A stretch of DNA of 64,000 nt from a virus: IMG/VR virus record IMGVR_UViG_3300030419_007131, positions 101,066 to 165,065 of that record. The stretch is one strand, 5' to 3'. A program made the translations under genes and the position numbers. Below, piece by piece: positions 1-7,495 of the stretch. Numbering within the stretch: position 1 is the stretch's first letter; each line of letters starts with the position of its first letter. The notes under the pieces are model-generated. The model worked only from the letters and a program-made list of their open reading frames with translations. It searched no databases and was not told the origin of the DNA.

Positions 1-145
1 CCGCACTATCTGTTTTAATCGAGGCGTCAGATGTGTATTTTTTGGTCTTAAGCTTCAATCTATAAACGTCAGCAATCTCTTCCTTGAAAGGAATATTTAC
101 TGGATAAGAGAGATACTCTTTAAAATAGTTGAAGTTGGTTGCCAT
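1..145 (-). CDS. Left-edge partial CDS, probable virion protein
   Basis: An ATG at 145 opens a frame that runs off the window without a stop, giving the first 48 residues (start MATNFNYFKEYLSYPV). Its ATG lies one base after the stop of the preceding structural gene, so it is in the same operon. No motif is recognisable in the visible part. From position I infer a baseplate or other virion component, but the fragment itself does not show it. Confidence 0.55.
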   Translation of the reverse strand, partial: MATNFNYFKEYLSYPVNIPFKEEIADVYRLKLKTKKYTSDASIKTDSA

Positions 146-146
146 A

Positions 147-1166
147 TTAGTTGGTAATATTATATTTGCTTAATATAAACTTTCCTTTGCAGCCATCAGC
201 CGCCTCAGAGCCTCCGGGCGTTTCCAAATAATTAAGTTGTACCGAGTTCATTTTTTGCATTTGAGTATTCAGCTGCAATTCAACATTTGTTAACTTGTTG
301 ATCATCGACTCAATACCGTCGGGCATCAGACCCTCAAAGTCGGGTGAGGTTAGTTGGCCGTAGAAAGGGGAGCGATGAGTGTGTTTAATCAAGGCCTGAG
401 TTAGGGCCCGATCTTCCACAACAAAGTTCTTAAACAGCTCCCTTAAATCATTGATGTTGTCTATTATCTCTTCCAAACAATCCTTAAGATTGCCACCCTT
501 CACCATAGGCTGTAAGTCTGAATCATCATTCATAGCCACCAGTTGTATACCATAATCGCCGGTATAAGCGCCCGTGAGGCTTCCCCCTTGAGAATTCTGG
601 GCGTCGGTTCTGGTTATTAGTTTTATGTTTTCGCGGCCGACGATACGGACCACGTCTGCTTTTAGGGCAACAGCACTTTTCGGTGAATCAATCGATGTTG
701 ATCGGATGCCTTCGGTTATATCGAGATAATCATCTATATCTGCTTTCTGAGATATATACACTCGCGCGGCGTCGTGGGTGAAACTGGGATCCACATTTAT
801 CTCTTCATTCTTTTTCGTGTGGCTTTTCCCGTACACACCCATTTGTCCTGCAACTAAATCAATTGCCGCAGCATGTGTCTGGTTGGTGCCCCCGGTACCG
901 GAATATATATTGTCCTTACGGTCGCGCTGGAGTCTAATAAGACATCCCTGGCCTTCAATCTGCGCGTCGCCCGGGCGAGAGACGGGTTTAGGCGTATCGT
1001 ACGGGTGGCCCACTCTCTGACTCGTTCCCAACCCATTGCTCTCGGCCTTTCCTTTCGCATCCTTAGAGTCGTACAATTTCTTATCAACATCCGACATAAG
1101 GTCAGTGTTAATCGCTTTACCGGTTCCTGCGCTAGATTTTTCGTCTTTTAAATCAATTTCAGACAC
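147..1166 (-). CDS. Baseplate/tail-associated virion protein
   Basis: A 339-residue protein, hydrophilic, with no signal peptide or membrane segment. The middle and C-terminal parts hold a stretch of the type GRENIKLITRTDAQNSQGG followed by GIQLVAMNDDSDLQPMVKGGN and a coiled-coil-like tail (about residues 225-315). I know this pattern from T4-like marine phage structural proteins encoded beside the tail hub. It is followed downstream by the left-edge gene and preceded by the M15-peptidase hub gene, which supports a baseplate or tail-tip role. No catalytic motif is visible. The exact counterpart of a T4 protein cannot be assigned by eye. The family call comes from memory of similar proteins, not from an alignment. 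Confidence 0.6.
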   Translation of the reverse strand: MSEIDLKDEKSSAGTGKAINTDLMSDVDKKLYDSKDAKGKAESNGLGTSQRVGHPYDTPKPVSRPGDAQIEGQGCLIRLQRDRKDNIYSGTGGTNQTHAAAIDLVAGQMGVYGKSHTKKNEEINVDPSFTHDAARVYISQKADIDDYLDITEGIRSTSIDSPKSAVALKADVVRIVGRENIKLITRTDAQNSQGGSLTGAYTGDYGIQLVAMNDDSDLQPMVKGGNLKDCLEEIIDNINDLRELFKNFVVEDRALTQALIKHTHRSPFYGQLTSPDFEGLMPDGIESMINKLTNVELQLNTQMQKMNSVQLNYLETPGGSEAADGCKGKFILSKYNITN

Positions 1167-1194
1167 TTACTTTCTCTCCTTTCTCAACGGGCCC

Positions 1195-2361
1195 TTATAC
1201 AGTAAAGGTATCCGCCGGTGATGTCCCAGAACGATTGGCCCCGAACCTATGATTGCGGGTATGATCAGTTTCTCCCACCGACCAATGCCAGTATTCATTT
1301 GAAATTCGTCGCAGGCCGGCATCATATAACGCCTGATAAATAGGCCCGTGAGCCAATATATCTGCTCTTTGAGTTGGGTTCTGGGCGATATCGAGGGCTT
1401 GTCCGTGAGTATGATAGCCTTTACACGGATGTGCCAGGTCGCCTGCTTTAACTTGTCCTGGCTGACCCTTTGTCATGTAGGCCTGCTTTTGAACTTGATA
1501 CGAGCGATAAGAATCACCAATGATCAACTCTATGCCTTGTCTTTGCAAATCTAAATACGCAGTTTCAACTTTCCTAACAAACGACTCTTTTCCTCTAATA
1601 TAGCCCCCATACGCATTCGGAACAATCGCAGACTTCACAATAGGCTCATTAAGAATCCCCTGAGGCGGATTCATACCGGTTCTAGAGTCGGAGCACCCCT
1701 CTGCTGTAGCTGGGACTAGGCGCCCGCGGGAATCAATCTGATCATCCACATTGCTAGAGTCACGGCCTGGGGAAACCCACGGAGGGCCAGATGCATGAAC
1801 CGAGGAAGCGTTTTCTTCATCTTGTGCGAGATCAATTACTTTACCAACTTTAACAATCAGAGGGTTGTGTAAAGTCTTGAAGTTTTCAAATACGACAGTC
1901 ACAAGCTGTCCATAACTAAGTTGTTTTGGGCTTTGCTCGGGATGCCGGACAAGCTGATAAGTCTGGATCACGGGGTCGGTGGGGCTTCTTGGCGCGGGGC
2001 GAGGCTCTATCTCTGGAATAAACACATAATATGCCGTCTCATTACCGTCACTTAACATGTTCTTAAAGATATCTGCCACGCGGCTGAACAGATTCATTTT
2101 GGCATAGCTGTCTAGCCAGGTTTCTTTATTGCCCAATACTATACTAGGAACCTCCTTAGATCCTACTACAATCCCATCATATTGATTAATTTTTTCCAGA
2201 GCGCTGGGGCTGACTGTGTGGTATGTGGCGCGGCGCAACCATTCAATATTGGTTGTGCGGCGAACGTCGCCGGCGCCATCTATGGAGGTGTCGGCCGTAT
2301 CGTTTAAGGTACCCTGCTTAAGTTTATCTAAGCTTAGTTTGGACCCCGAATCAGCAGACAT
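1195..2361 (-). CDS. Tail hub protein with M15 (VanY-type) D-Ala-D-Ala peptidase domain
   Basis: This 388-residue protein likely sits at the tail tip and opens peptidoglycan during entry. The N-terminal half has an LVTVVFENF segment (about 140-160) like the OB-fold of T4 gp5-type hub proteins. The C-terminal part is a peptidase M15/VanY domain: SYRSYQVQKQAY (about 280), then HGQALD with zinc ligands His about 319 and Asp about 324, and EYWHW with Glu about 356 and His about 359. All expected catalytic positions are present. In T4 the hub carries a lysozyme instead, so this phage uses a peptidase in the same architectural place. The final 25 residues extend past the domain. Its neighbours are a virion protein downstream and the gp55-like sigma gene upstream. 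Confidence 0.8.
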   Translation of the reverse strand: MSADSGSKLSLDKLKQGTLNDTADTSIDGAGDVRRTTNIEWLRRATYHTVSPSALEKINQYDGIVVGSKEVPSIVLGNKETWLDSYAKMNLFSRVADIFKNMLSDGNETAYYVFIPEIEPRPAPRSPTDPVIQTYQLVRHPEQSPKQLSYGQLVTVVFENFKTLHNPLIVKVGKVIDLAQDEENASSVHASGPPWVSPGRDSSNVDDQIDSRGRLVPATAEGCSDSRTGMNPPQGILNEPIVKSAIVPNAYGGYIRGKESFVRKVETAYLDLQRQGIELIIGDSYRSYQVQKQAYMTKGQPGQVKAGDLAHPCKGYHTHGQALDIAQNPTQRADILAHGPIYQALYDAGLRRISNEYWHWSVGETDHTRNHRFGANRSGTSPADTFTV

Positions 2362-2362
2362 A

Positions 2363-2668
2363 TCAGCCGTCTTCCTCGGTATTTAATAAATCATAAAGCT
2401 GTTCTTTATCATCAGCCGTGAGACCAAACTTAGTGTTTGTCTGTTTTTGAAGCAGCCCGGTAAGCTTAACGAGTTGTTCGTTGGAACGCTGGAGGTTTTC
2501 GACGTATTTGGCTGCTATGGGGCCCAGCTCTTTGCGCGCGGCGTCCGACAGTTTCATGTCGTTGATAGCATCTAAAAGCAGAGCTTTGGCCATGGCACGG
2601 TCCTCGCGTATATTCGTTGTTGTTTCTTCTATGTAATCATCAAGATTTAAATTTCGCCGTTTTCCCAT
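2363..2668 (-). CDS. Small conserved phage protein next to gp55
   Basis: A 101-residue, charged, probably alpha-helical protein. It overlaps the end of the sigma factor gene by 22 nt, so translation is probably coupled. Residues 20-60 are rich in Glu, Lys and Leu, and the C terminus is acidic (NTEEDG). There is no signal peptide, membrane segment or metal motif. I do not recognise a function. The tight coupling to the late sigma factor makes a role in late expression or virion assembly possible, but this is only context. Confidence 0.7.
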   Translation of the reverse strand: MGKRRNLNLDDYIEETTTNIREDRAMAKALLLDAINDMKLSDAARKELGPIAAKYVENLQRSNEQLVKLTGLLQKQTNTKFGLTADDKEQLYDLLNTEEDG

Positions 2669-3342
2669 TTTCCTTTAAATACCCTATACCTTTTTCTGAG
2701 TTTGTTAAGATTATTGACAACCTGCTTAGTGTTTAGTCCTGTGATTTCTCTCAAGTATAAGTAAATAGCTTTTTTATTAAAAATTTCTATGGTATCGGCT
2801 GAGTCCATGAGTATTCGTACAGCCATCAAAACCTTTTTTTCATTTTCTTTTAACATGAAAGAATCCCAGGTGTCAATTTCTCTGTATAGCGAACTCCAAA
2901 ACTCGACTTCAGTTCTTTTCTGTTCATATGTGGGGTCCGCAGAAACCAAGTCTTCTTCGAGTTCGTTTAAAACGTCCTCCATAAAAACCTCTGTCTGGTT
3001 CCGTTTTTGAGTTTTTTTAACTTTATGAATAAACCAGTTTTTGGTTACTACTGAAAAGTAGGAAAAGGCTTTTGATCCTTTGTCGGGATCATATTTGTTT
3101 AGAATAGTGGTGAGCCACACTTTGCAATCGTCTTTTAAATAATCTATGTTAGGCAGACTAGTAAATCTATATGTATAGATAATTTTGTCCACCATTTGAT
3201 CGAAAGCTGGCTGTATATACTCTATATAGAGTTTTGATCTTAACTCAAGATCGTTGCTACCGGCATATTTAACGATGGCATCTTCATGAATTTTAGTAAA
3301 ATAATGATTTTTAGTAGATTTCTTCTTTTTCCGTTGCGCCAT
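2647..3342 (-). CDS. 55: Late-transcription sigma factor, T4 gp55-like
   Basis: A 231-residue protein that would direct host RNA polymerase to phage late promoters. After a basic N terminus (MAQRKKKKSTKN), residues 60-120 read like a sigma region 2 core: SLPNIDYLKDDCKVWL, then LNKYDPDKGSKAFSYFSVVTKNWFIHKVKK. The FSYF..V.KNWF segment is typical of region 2.3-2.4 in gp55-type and sigma70-type factors. The C terminus (VLMAVRILM..., ITGLNTKQVVNNLNKLRKRYR) is helical and basic. It is somewhat longer than T4 gp55. The start at 3342 lies inside the preceding gene, with GAGG about 10 nt upstream. Marine T4-like phages carry comparable gp55 genes flanked by small membrane and FmdB-like genes, as here. 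Confidence 0.82.
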   Translation of the reverse strand: MAQRKKKKSTKNHYFTKIHEDAIVKYAGSNDLELRSKLYIEYIQPAFDQMVDKIIYTYRFTSLPNIDYLKDDCKVWLTTILNKYDPDKGSKAFSYFSVVTKNWFIHKVKKTQKRNQTEVFMEDVLNELEEDLVSADPTYEQKRTEVEFWSSLYREIDTWDSFMLKENEKKVLMAVRILMDSADTIEIFNKKAIYLYLREITGLNTKQVVNNLNKLRKRYRVFKGKWENGEI

Positions 3343-3640
3343 CCAGTTCGTCCTCTAGTTCGTTGTCTAATGTATATTGAAAAATCTCTCGAAAACCTTC
3401 TATCTCGTCTGTCACCTCTCGTGTACGCACAACTAAGTTTTCTATCACAGGCTCGCCGTGGTAGCTGTCCATGCTGTACATGTCACTAACGAACACTTGA
3501 AATGCCTTCGTAGTTAAAAATAGGTCGGACAAGTTTTCAGATATAAAAAGAAACTTTCTTAACAGCTTAATCACATACCATATCAGCAGGCCATTCAAGA
3601 TAAGAGAGGATGCCATAATAATATAAACCCACATCATCAT
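3311..3640 (-). CDS. Small inner-membrane protein, gp55 neighbour
   Basis: A 109-residue protein with one N-terminal transmembrane segment (about residues 4-28, rich in Ile/Leu/Trp) followed by an acidic helical cytoplasmic domain (LVVRTREVTDEIEGFREIF...). Its ATG overlaps the stop of the FmdB-like gene as ATGA, and its own end overlaps the sigma factor by 32 nt. Similar single-span proteins sit beside gp55 in marine T4-like phages, as I recall them. Function unknown. Confidence 0.7.
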   Translation of the reverse strand: MMMWVYIIMASSLILNGLLIWYVIKLLRKFLFISENLSDLFLTTKAFQVFVSDMYSMDSYHGEPVIENLVVRTREVTDEIEGFREIFQYTLDNELEDELDGATEKEEIY

Positions 3641-3885
3641 CGTTCCTCATTTATTTCTTGTTTTTGGCGCGCAAGATCGCCCCGAGCATCCTGAATAAAT
3701 TCTTCTGTCAGGTCGCCCACGCGGCGTTTAGCTTCTTTTTTGACATTTGTACTAAACGTCGTTAGCAATTTAACGAGCGTGTCTTTTTCGTTACACTGTA
3801 TGCAATCTGCCGCACTTTCGTGCGACAGATGCTGAATTGTTAATATCTCATTGCAGTGGCCACATTTATATTGGTAGCGTGGCAC
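3637..3885 (-). CDS. FmdB-like zinc-ribbon protein
   Basis: An 82-residue protein with an N-terminal zinc ribbon: MPRYQYKCGHC (Cys pair 8/11) and CIQCN (Cys pair about 33/36), the standard form of the FmdB/CxxC_CxxC_SSSS family. The rest is a charged helix ending in EINEER. The start is a GTG at 3885, chosen because family members begin MPxYxYxC. Zinc ribbons of this type bind nucleic acid or protein partners, and no enzymatic role is expected. It is translationally coupled (ATGA) to the following membrane protein and lies in the gp55 neighbourhood. Confidence 0.8.
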   Translation of the reverse strand: MPRYQYKCGHCNEILTIQHLSHESAADCIQCNEKDTLVKLLTTFSTNVKKEAKRRVGDLTEEFIQDARGDLARQKQEINEER

Positions 3886-3888
3886 GTG

Positions 3889-4059
3889 CTACCGCTTGGT
3901 CTCTAGCTGGACCAATCGCTCGTGAATACTGTTAAGGTGTGCTTCCAGGTCTCGTGCTTGTTGTTGCACAGCCTCGCGAACCATATCTTCTGCGATTTCG
4001 CGAGCGCGGCCTTCGGTCACCGAACGCTTCTCATTCTTTGTAGTTTTTCTAGTCGGCAT
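3889..4059 (-). CDS. 56-residue charged helical protein
   Basis: A short frame starting MPTRKTTKNEKRS and continuing as an uninterrupted amphipathic helix rich in Arg, Glu and Ala (VREAVQQQARDLEAHL), ending LVQLETKR. Its ATG lies 11 nt inside the preceding gene and its TAG is 3 nt from the GTG of the FmdB-like gene, which fits an operon with coupled translation. It fills what would otherwise be a 160-nt gap. No family recognised. Confidence 0.6.
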   Translation of the reverse strand: MPTRKTTKNEKRSVTEGRAREIAEDMVREAVQQQARDLEAHLNSIHERLVQLETKR

Positions 4060-4279
4060 CATTATTCTCCTCTCTCAAAAATTCAACCTCTTCATCAAGA
4101 GTTACTCCCTCAAAAGAGACAACCGGCGGATTAGTAACCACCAGTGTGGAGTGACTTTGATCATCAGGGGCAACCTGAAAATTCATTTCTTTCAACATTG
4201 GAACAATGTCACTCTGCTCCATTAATGACTTCTGAAGGGCCATCATTAGTGCCCCTACGGCTTGATCTGTTAATTTCAT
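4049..4279 (-). CDS. Small conserved phage protein
   Basis: A 76-residue, acidic protein (MKLTDQAVGALMMALQ...) with an N-terminal helix and a C-terminal FLREENNDAD tail. A GGAGAGGAAAC-like Shine-Dalgarno sequence precedes the ATG. It starts the small-gene/gp55 block, just downstream of the sugar gene cluster. No motif or signal peptide. Function unknown. Confidence 0.65.
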   Translation of the reverse strand: MKLTDQAVGALMMALQKSLMEQSDIVPMLKEMNFQVAPDDQSHSTLVVTNPPVVSFEGVTLDEEVEFLREENNDAD

Positions 4280-4292
4280 AGTTTCCTCTCCT

Positions 4293-5243
4293 TTACCAAT
4301 GAAAATTTTCCTTATAATAATCTACAATTGCGCCAATTTCATCATCAAAAATCTTTTGCGGACTCCAACCTAAGCTTCGAAGTTTTTCATCATTTAATGA
4401 ATATCTAACGTCTTGGCCCGGTCGGCGGTAGTCTAAGTTGGTAAACTGTTCCAATTCTACCTCTTTCTCAAAGAAATGTTTAAGGATTTTTTTTACTGTT
4501 TCGACGTTTTTTTGTTCAAAACTTCCTGCCACATTGTAAATTTCATTTCGTGCGCCGCTTTCAATAATAGTTGTTACGGCGGTTGCGGTATCCGAGGCAT
4601 GAAGCCAGTTCCTCACTGGCTCGCCTCGATCATGAAGACGTATTTTCTTGCCTCGCTGTAGCAACTTAATGCTTAGCGGAACAAGTTTCTCTGCATGCTG
4701 ATATACTCCATAATTATTGGTGGGACGTAAAATAATATACTCTAAAGCATATGTTCTAGCCCATGCCTTGATTAGCATATCGGACGCGGCCTTAGACGCC
4801 GAATATGGATTGCTCGGCTTCAGTACGTCTCTCTCAGTATGAGACCCCTCCGCAATATCTCCATACACCTCATCTGTACTGAAGTGGAAAAAGACCGGGG
4901 CCTCACAAACATTTGTAGGCTTATACCTAATGATATCTAATAAATTTTTTACCCCATTCACGTTCGTGTGAAGGAAGTCGTCACTGTCTATAATACTGTT
5001 TCCCACATGTGTTTCTGCGGCAATATTAATAACATAGTCACAATCGGGAAGACTCGTTAGGGTTGCAATGTCCTCGTTTTTAAAAGTGAAGCGAGGGTGC
5101 GCCTCAAAATCGGCCAATAAATGAAGGTTTGCGGCGTAGGTGCACTTATCGATTCCATAAACGCGCCAGCCCTTGTCCAAGCAAGCGCGAGTCACATAAG
5201 ACCCGATAAACCCTAAACATCCCGTTATTACGACGAGCTTCAT
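4293..5243 (-). CDS. dTDP-glucose 4,6-dehydratase-like SDR
   Basis: A 316-residue extended short-chain dehydrogenase. The N terminus has the NAD-binding GxxGxxG (GCLGFIGS, residues 8-15). HFSTDEVYGD (about 118-127) carries the Thr-Asp-Glu triad typical of RmlB-type 4,6-dehydratases, YSASKAASD (about 147-155) gives the YxxxK pair, and RPTNNYGVYQHAEKLVP follows. These features point to conversion of an NDP-hexose (probably dTDP-glucose) to the 4-keto-6-deoxy sugar. No RmlA or RmlD is in the window, so the substrate must come from the host. It is the last gene of the 18-kb sugar cluster in the direction of transcription. Confidence 0.85.
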   Translation of the reverse strand: MKLVVITGCLGFIGSYVTRACLDKGWRVYGIDKCTYAANLHLLADFEAHPRFTFKNEDIATLTSLPDCDYVINIAAETHVGNSIIDSDDFLHTNVNGVKNLLDIIRYKPTNVCEAPVFFHFSTDEVYGDIAEGSHTERDVLKPSNPYSASKAASDMLIKAWARTYALEYIILRPTNNYGVYQHAEKLVPLSIKLLQRGKKIRLHDRGEPVRNWLHASDTATAVTTIIESGARNEIYNVAGSFEQKNVETVKKILKHFFEKEVELEQFTNLDYRRPGQDVRYSLNDEKLRSLGWSPQKIFDDEIGAIVDYYKENFHW

Positions 5244-5606
5244 CTAATCACCTTTAATAACTCTATGGCTATCGCTATCGAAATGCTGAGTTGAAAACTC
5301 GAACAACTCGGTGTCTTCTAGCGCAATCATCTGGTGCCTAAGGCCGCGTTGAACATGAAAATTGTCTCCGCGACTTAACACAATCTCATTAGCGTTGTCC
5401 AGATCGTCTTGGTCCGAATATTTAAGCAAGATTTTTCCCGACTGAATGTAAAATACTTCGTCTTTTATCACGTGATAATGCCATGAACATCTCTTGCCTT
5501 TTACAAAATACAGCAACTTCCCACAATACTCACTGCAATTTACGATCCACTTTTCAAAGCCCCATCCTTTGGGCACAAATTTAATCGGTAAAGAACTCAT
5601 TATCAT
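5244..5606 (-). CDS. Small cupin, sugar-phosphate isomerase-like
   Basis: A 120-residue single-domain cupin. The metal-binding first motif is G..CSWHYHVIKDEVFYIQSG (about residues 38-55, His-x-His...Glu) and the second is HVQRGLRHQMIAL. The opening KGWGFEKWIVNCSEYCGK resembles the cupin domain of phosphomannose isomerase/guanylyltransferase fusions and stand-alone versions in capsule clusters. An AAAGGA 5 nt upstream supports the ATG at 5606. It overlaps the HAD gene by 26 nt. A sugar isomerase or epimerase role is inferred and the substrate is unknown. Confidence 0.75.
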   Translation of the reverse strand: MIMSSLPIKFVPKGWGFEKWIVNCSEYCGKLLYFVKGKRCSWHYHVIKDEVFYIQSGKILLKYSDQDDLDNANEIVLSRGDNFHVQRGLRHQMIALEDTELFEFSTQHFDSDSHRVIKGD

Positions 5607-5901
5607 TTATTCCTTTATCGTCAACATACACATCTCCGGACGGCTTGCCCAAAAATAGGGAATGGTACTTGACACCCCATTCTGCTAGCTGCTTCTGTGT
5701 CACATCAAAGAACTTAGCATACGCGTAAGCTTCGGAGTTGCCGCTGCGTCCCATGCCTCGTGCCGTTTGAAATATAATTGTGTGCCCCTCGTCATAAAGT
5801 TGGTTAACCTTTTCGATCCTGTCAGTCAAAGGGGTAGAGTTCTCGTAGTCGCTGTTGGCATTATCACAGATTGTGCCGTCAATATCAAATACATATACCA
5901 T
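5581..5901 (-). CDS. HAD-superfamily phosphatase
   Basis: A 106-residue minimal HAD enzyme. Motif I is FDIDGTICDN (DxDGT, residues 5-11), motif II is IIFQTARG (Thr about 46), and motif IV is DVYVDDKGIND (Asp pair about 92-93). It is compact, as in capsule-cluster HAD phosphatases. Its ATG is fused to the stop of the nucleotidyltransferase gene (TAATG). Between a HldE-type kinase and nucleotidyltransferase, the obvious candidate role is the sugar 1,7-bisphosphate phosphatase step (GmhB-like), but the sequence alone does not prove the substrate. Confidence 0.8.
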   Translation of the reverse strand: MVYVFDIDGTICDNANSDYENSTPLTDRIEKVNQLYDEGHTIIFQTARGMGRSGNSEAYAYAKFFDVTQKQLAEWGVKYHSLFLGKPSGDVYVDDKGINDNEFFTD

Positions 5902-6290
5902 TACATGGTCTCCAAAATGCGCGTGGTAGAATATCCCTCAACAAACTGAAATATCCTCACCGATGCTAGGTCGCTCCCAACCACTTGATCTGCTGTATAA
6001 TCGCCACCTTTGACTATTATATCAGGTTCCACTTGCTTTATTAACTCGTACGGAGTATTCTCGTCGAACACCTCTACTCTGTCCACATAGCGACAGCCTT
6101 CAAGCATTACCTTACGGTCTTCAACATTGAAGAAGGGTCGACTGGGGCCTTTAAGTCTTCGGACGCTGTCGTCACTATTTAAACCCACAACTACAGTCCC
6201 CAGTGATTTGCAATATTTAAGCAACTCCATGTGTCCTCGGTGCAATATATCAAAACACCCATTCGTAAAGATTAGTTTAGTAGTTGGCAT
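5901..6290 (-). CDS. RfaE/HldE C-terminal-type nucleotidyltransferase
   Basis: A 129-residue cytidylyltransferase-fold enzyme. TNGCFDILHRGHMELL (residues 9-24) contains the HxGH signature. VVGLNSDDSVRRLKGPSRP (about 35-53) and IIVKGGDYTADQVVG (about 91-105) match the adenylyltransferase domain II of HldE closely. It would transfer a nucleotide to a sugar 1-phosphate, giving ADP-heptose in the classic pathway. In bacteria this domain is often fused to a PfkB kinase; here the kinase is a separate gene at 7485-8213. The coupling with the HAD phosphatase supports one pathway. Confidence 0.82.
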   Translation of the reverse strand: MPTTKLIFTNGCFDILHRGHMELLKYCKSLGTVVVGLNSDDSVRRLKGPSRPFFNVEDRKVMLEGCRYVDRVEVFDENTPYELIKQVEPDIIVKGGDYTADQVVGSDLASVRIFQFVEGYSTTRILETM

Positions 6291-7203
6291 ACCAGGGGCT
6301 CTCGATAATAGAATAGGTCGTTATCAGCTGTTTGATACCGTCATCCAAATCAAAAGCACAAGTATATCCCCTCGAATAAATCTTCTCACTACTCACAATA
6401 TAATCACGAGTATCAGGATCGCTAGTAAATTCCGCGCGAATTATTTCAAGTGGAAGGTGCTTCTGAATTGTCTCGGCGAGCTGCAACTTATTCATATTCA
6501 AAACATCATTGCCTACATTAAAGGTTTCCCCGGTACATGCATCCCAGTTATCGAGCACAAATTTGAACGCATTGCATACGTCATGAATATGCACATAATT
6601 CCTCATAAATTCGCACTCATAGAGCACCAGTACACGGTCTCGTAAAGTTCGTAACACAAAGTTATTAACGAGCAAATCGGTGCGCATGCGAGAAGATGGG
6701 CCGTAAACAGTCGCCAAACGGAACGTTACGCAGTTCACAGCGCTCCTGTAGGCGTTTTCAGCGTCAACCTTGGTTCTACCATACAGAGACACGGGATTGA
6801 GCGGAGATTCCTCTGTGCGGACTGTACCGTCTTCGCTGGTGCCATACCCTGAGTTGGTGCATGGATAGATCACCTTTTGCTCCGGAAGCTTGTTGTCGGC
6901 GATCCACTGATTAATCTCGTAGTTAATTTCTACAGCTGCCCGGGGATCCCGGTCGCAAAGTGGGAACCCAACCAATGCGGCCAAAGGAATGATGACATCG
7001 CAACCTTCCATGAGCTTTCCCAATAGCTCTCTATCACGGACGTCACCGCGCACAAAAGTAAAGTTGGGACTATTAGCGTACCTTAGTAAAGACGTGGCAT
7101 CGTACATTAAGTTATCGATTACCACCACTTCGTGATCATCAATAAAATAGTTCACCAATTCGCTACCAATATAGCCGGCTCCTCCAGTAATTAATATCTT
7201 CAT
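6277..7203 (-). CDS. NAD-dependent sugar epimerase/dehydratase (SDR)
   Basis: A 308-residue extended SDR. GGAGYIGSEL (residues 7-16) binds NAD. The catalytic region has PCTNSGYG and SLYGRTKVDAE (YxxxK, about 140-150), followed by RLATVYGPSSRMR and MRNYVHIHDV, all standard for nucleotide-sugar epimerases. The last third (FNVGNDVLNMNKLQLAETI) is the substrate domain. It overlaps the nucleotidyltransferase start by 14 nt. In an ADP-heptose-like module it could be the HldD-type epimerase, but a 4-epimerase or another NDP-sugar enzyme is equally possible. Confidence 0.8.
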   Translation of the reverse strand: MKILITGGAGYIGSELVNYFIDDHEVVVIDNLMYDATSLLRYANSPNFTFVRGDVRDRELLGKLMEGCDVIIPLAALVGFPLCDRDPRAAVEINYEINQWIADNKLPEQKVIYPCTNSGYGTSEDGTVRTEESPLNPVSLYGRTKVDAENAYRSAVNCVTFRLATVYGPSSRMRTDLLVNNFVLRTLRDRVLVLYECEFMRNYVHIHDVCNAFKFVLDNWDACTGETFNVGNDVLNMNKLQLAETIQKHLPLEIIRAEFTSDPDTRDYIVSSEKIYSRGYTCAFDLDDGIKQLITTYSIIESPWYANY

Positions 7204-7204
7204 T

Positions 7205-7495
7205 TTACCACTCCAACTTTCCGGTTAATATATCTTTGAGCATTACCCAGTCGCATGCTTTTGCCCACAAAGGCTTAGAAAATGCGGCCGGCTCGTTCTT
7301 TTCAAAAAAGAAGTGTCCTGACCATGCGAACGGATAAACCACAAAAGGTGTCAGCAACAAAAGCGGCCATGATTTAAAAATGATTGCTGCAACCAAAGTT
7401 AATAGTGTAACGCACTGGCCCACTACATGCAATCGCCTACAAATAGGGTTTTGATGTAAAGTCAGATAATACTCGTAGTATTCTTTAAACGACAC
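7205..7495 (-). CDS. Mpo1/DUF962-like membrane protein
   Basis: About 96 residues. I chose the GTG at 7495 because a strong AAAGGAGG stands 7-8 nt upstream and the overlap with the kinase gene shrinks to 11 nt; a longer frame from 7546 would overlap more. The protein has FKEYYEYYLTLHQNPICRRLHVVGQ, two hydrophobic segments (about 30-65), and PFAWSGHFFFEKNEPAAFSKPLW. The H..P..R..H and H..FE.N.P..F..P patterns are those of Mpo1/YGL010w-type proteins, whose eukaryotic members are Fe-dependent 2-hydroxy fatty acid dioxygenases. A role in modifying a lipid or lipid-linked glycan is inferred from the family and context only. Confidence 0.72.
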   Translation of the reverse strand: MSFKEYYEYYLTLHQNPICRRLHVVGQCVTLLTLVAAIIFKSWPLLLLTPFVVYPFAWSGHFFFEKNEPAAFSKPLWAKACDWVMLKDILTGKLEW

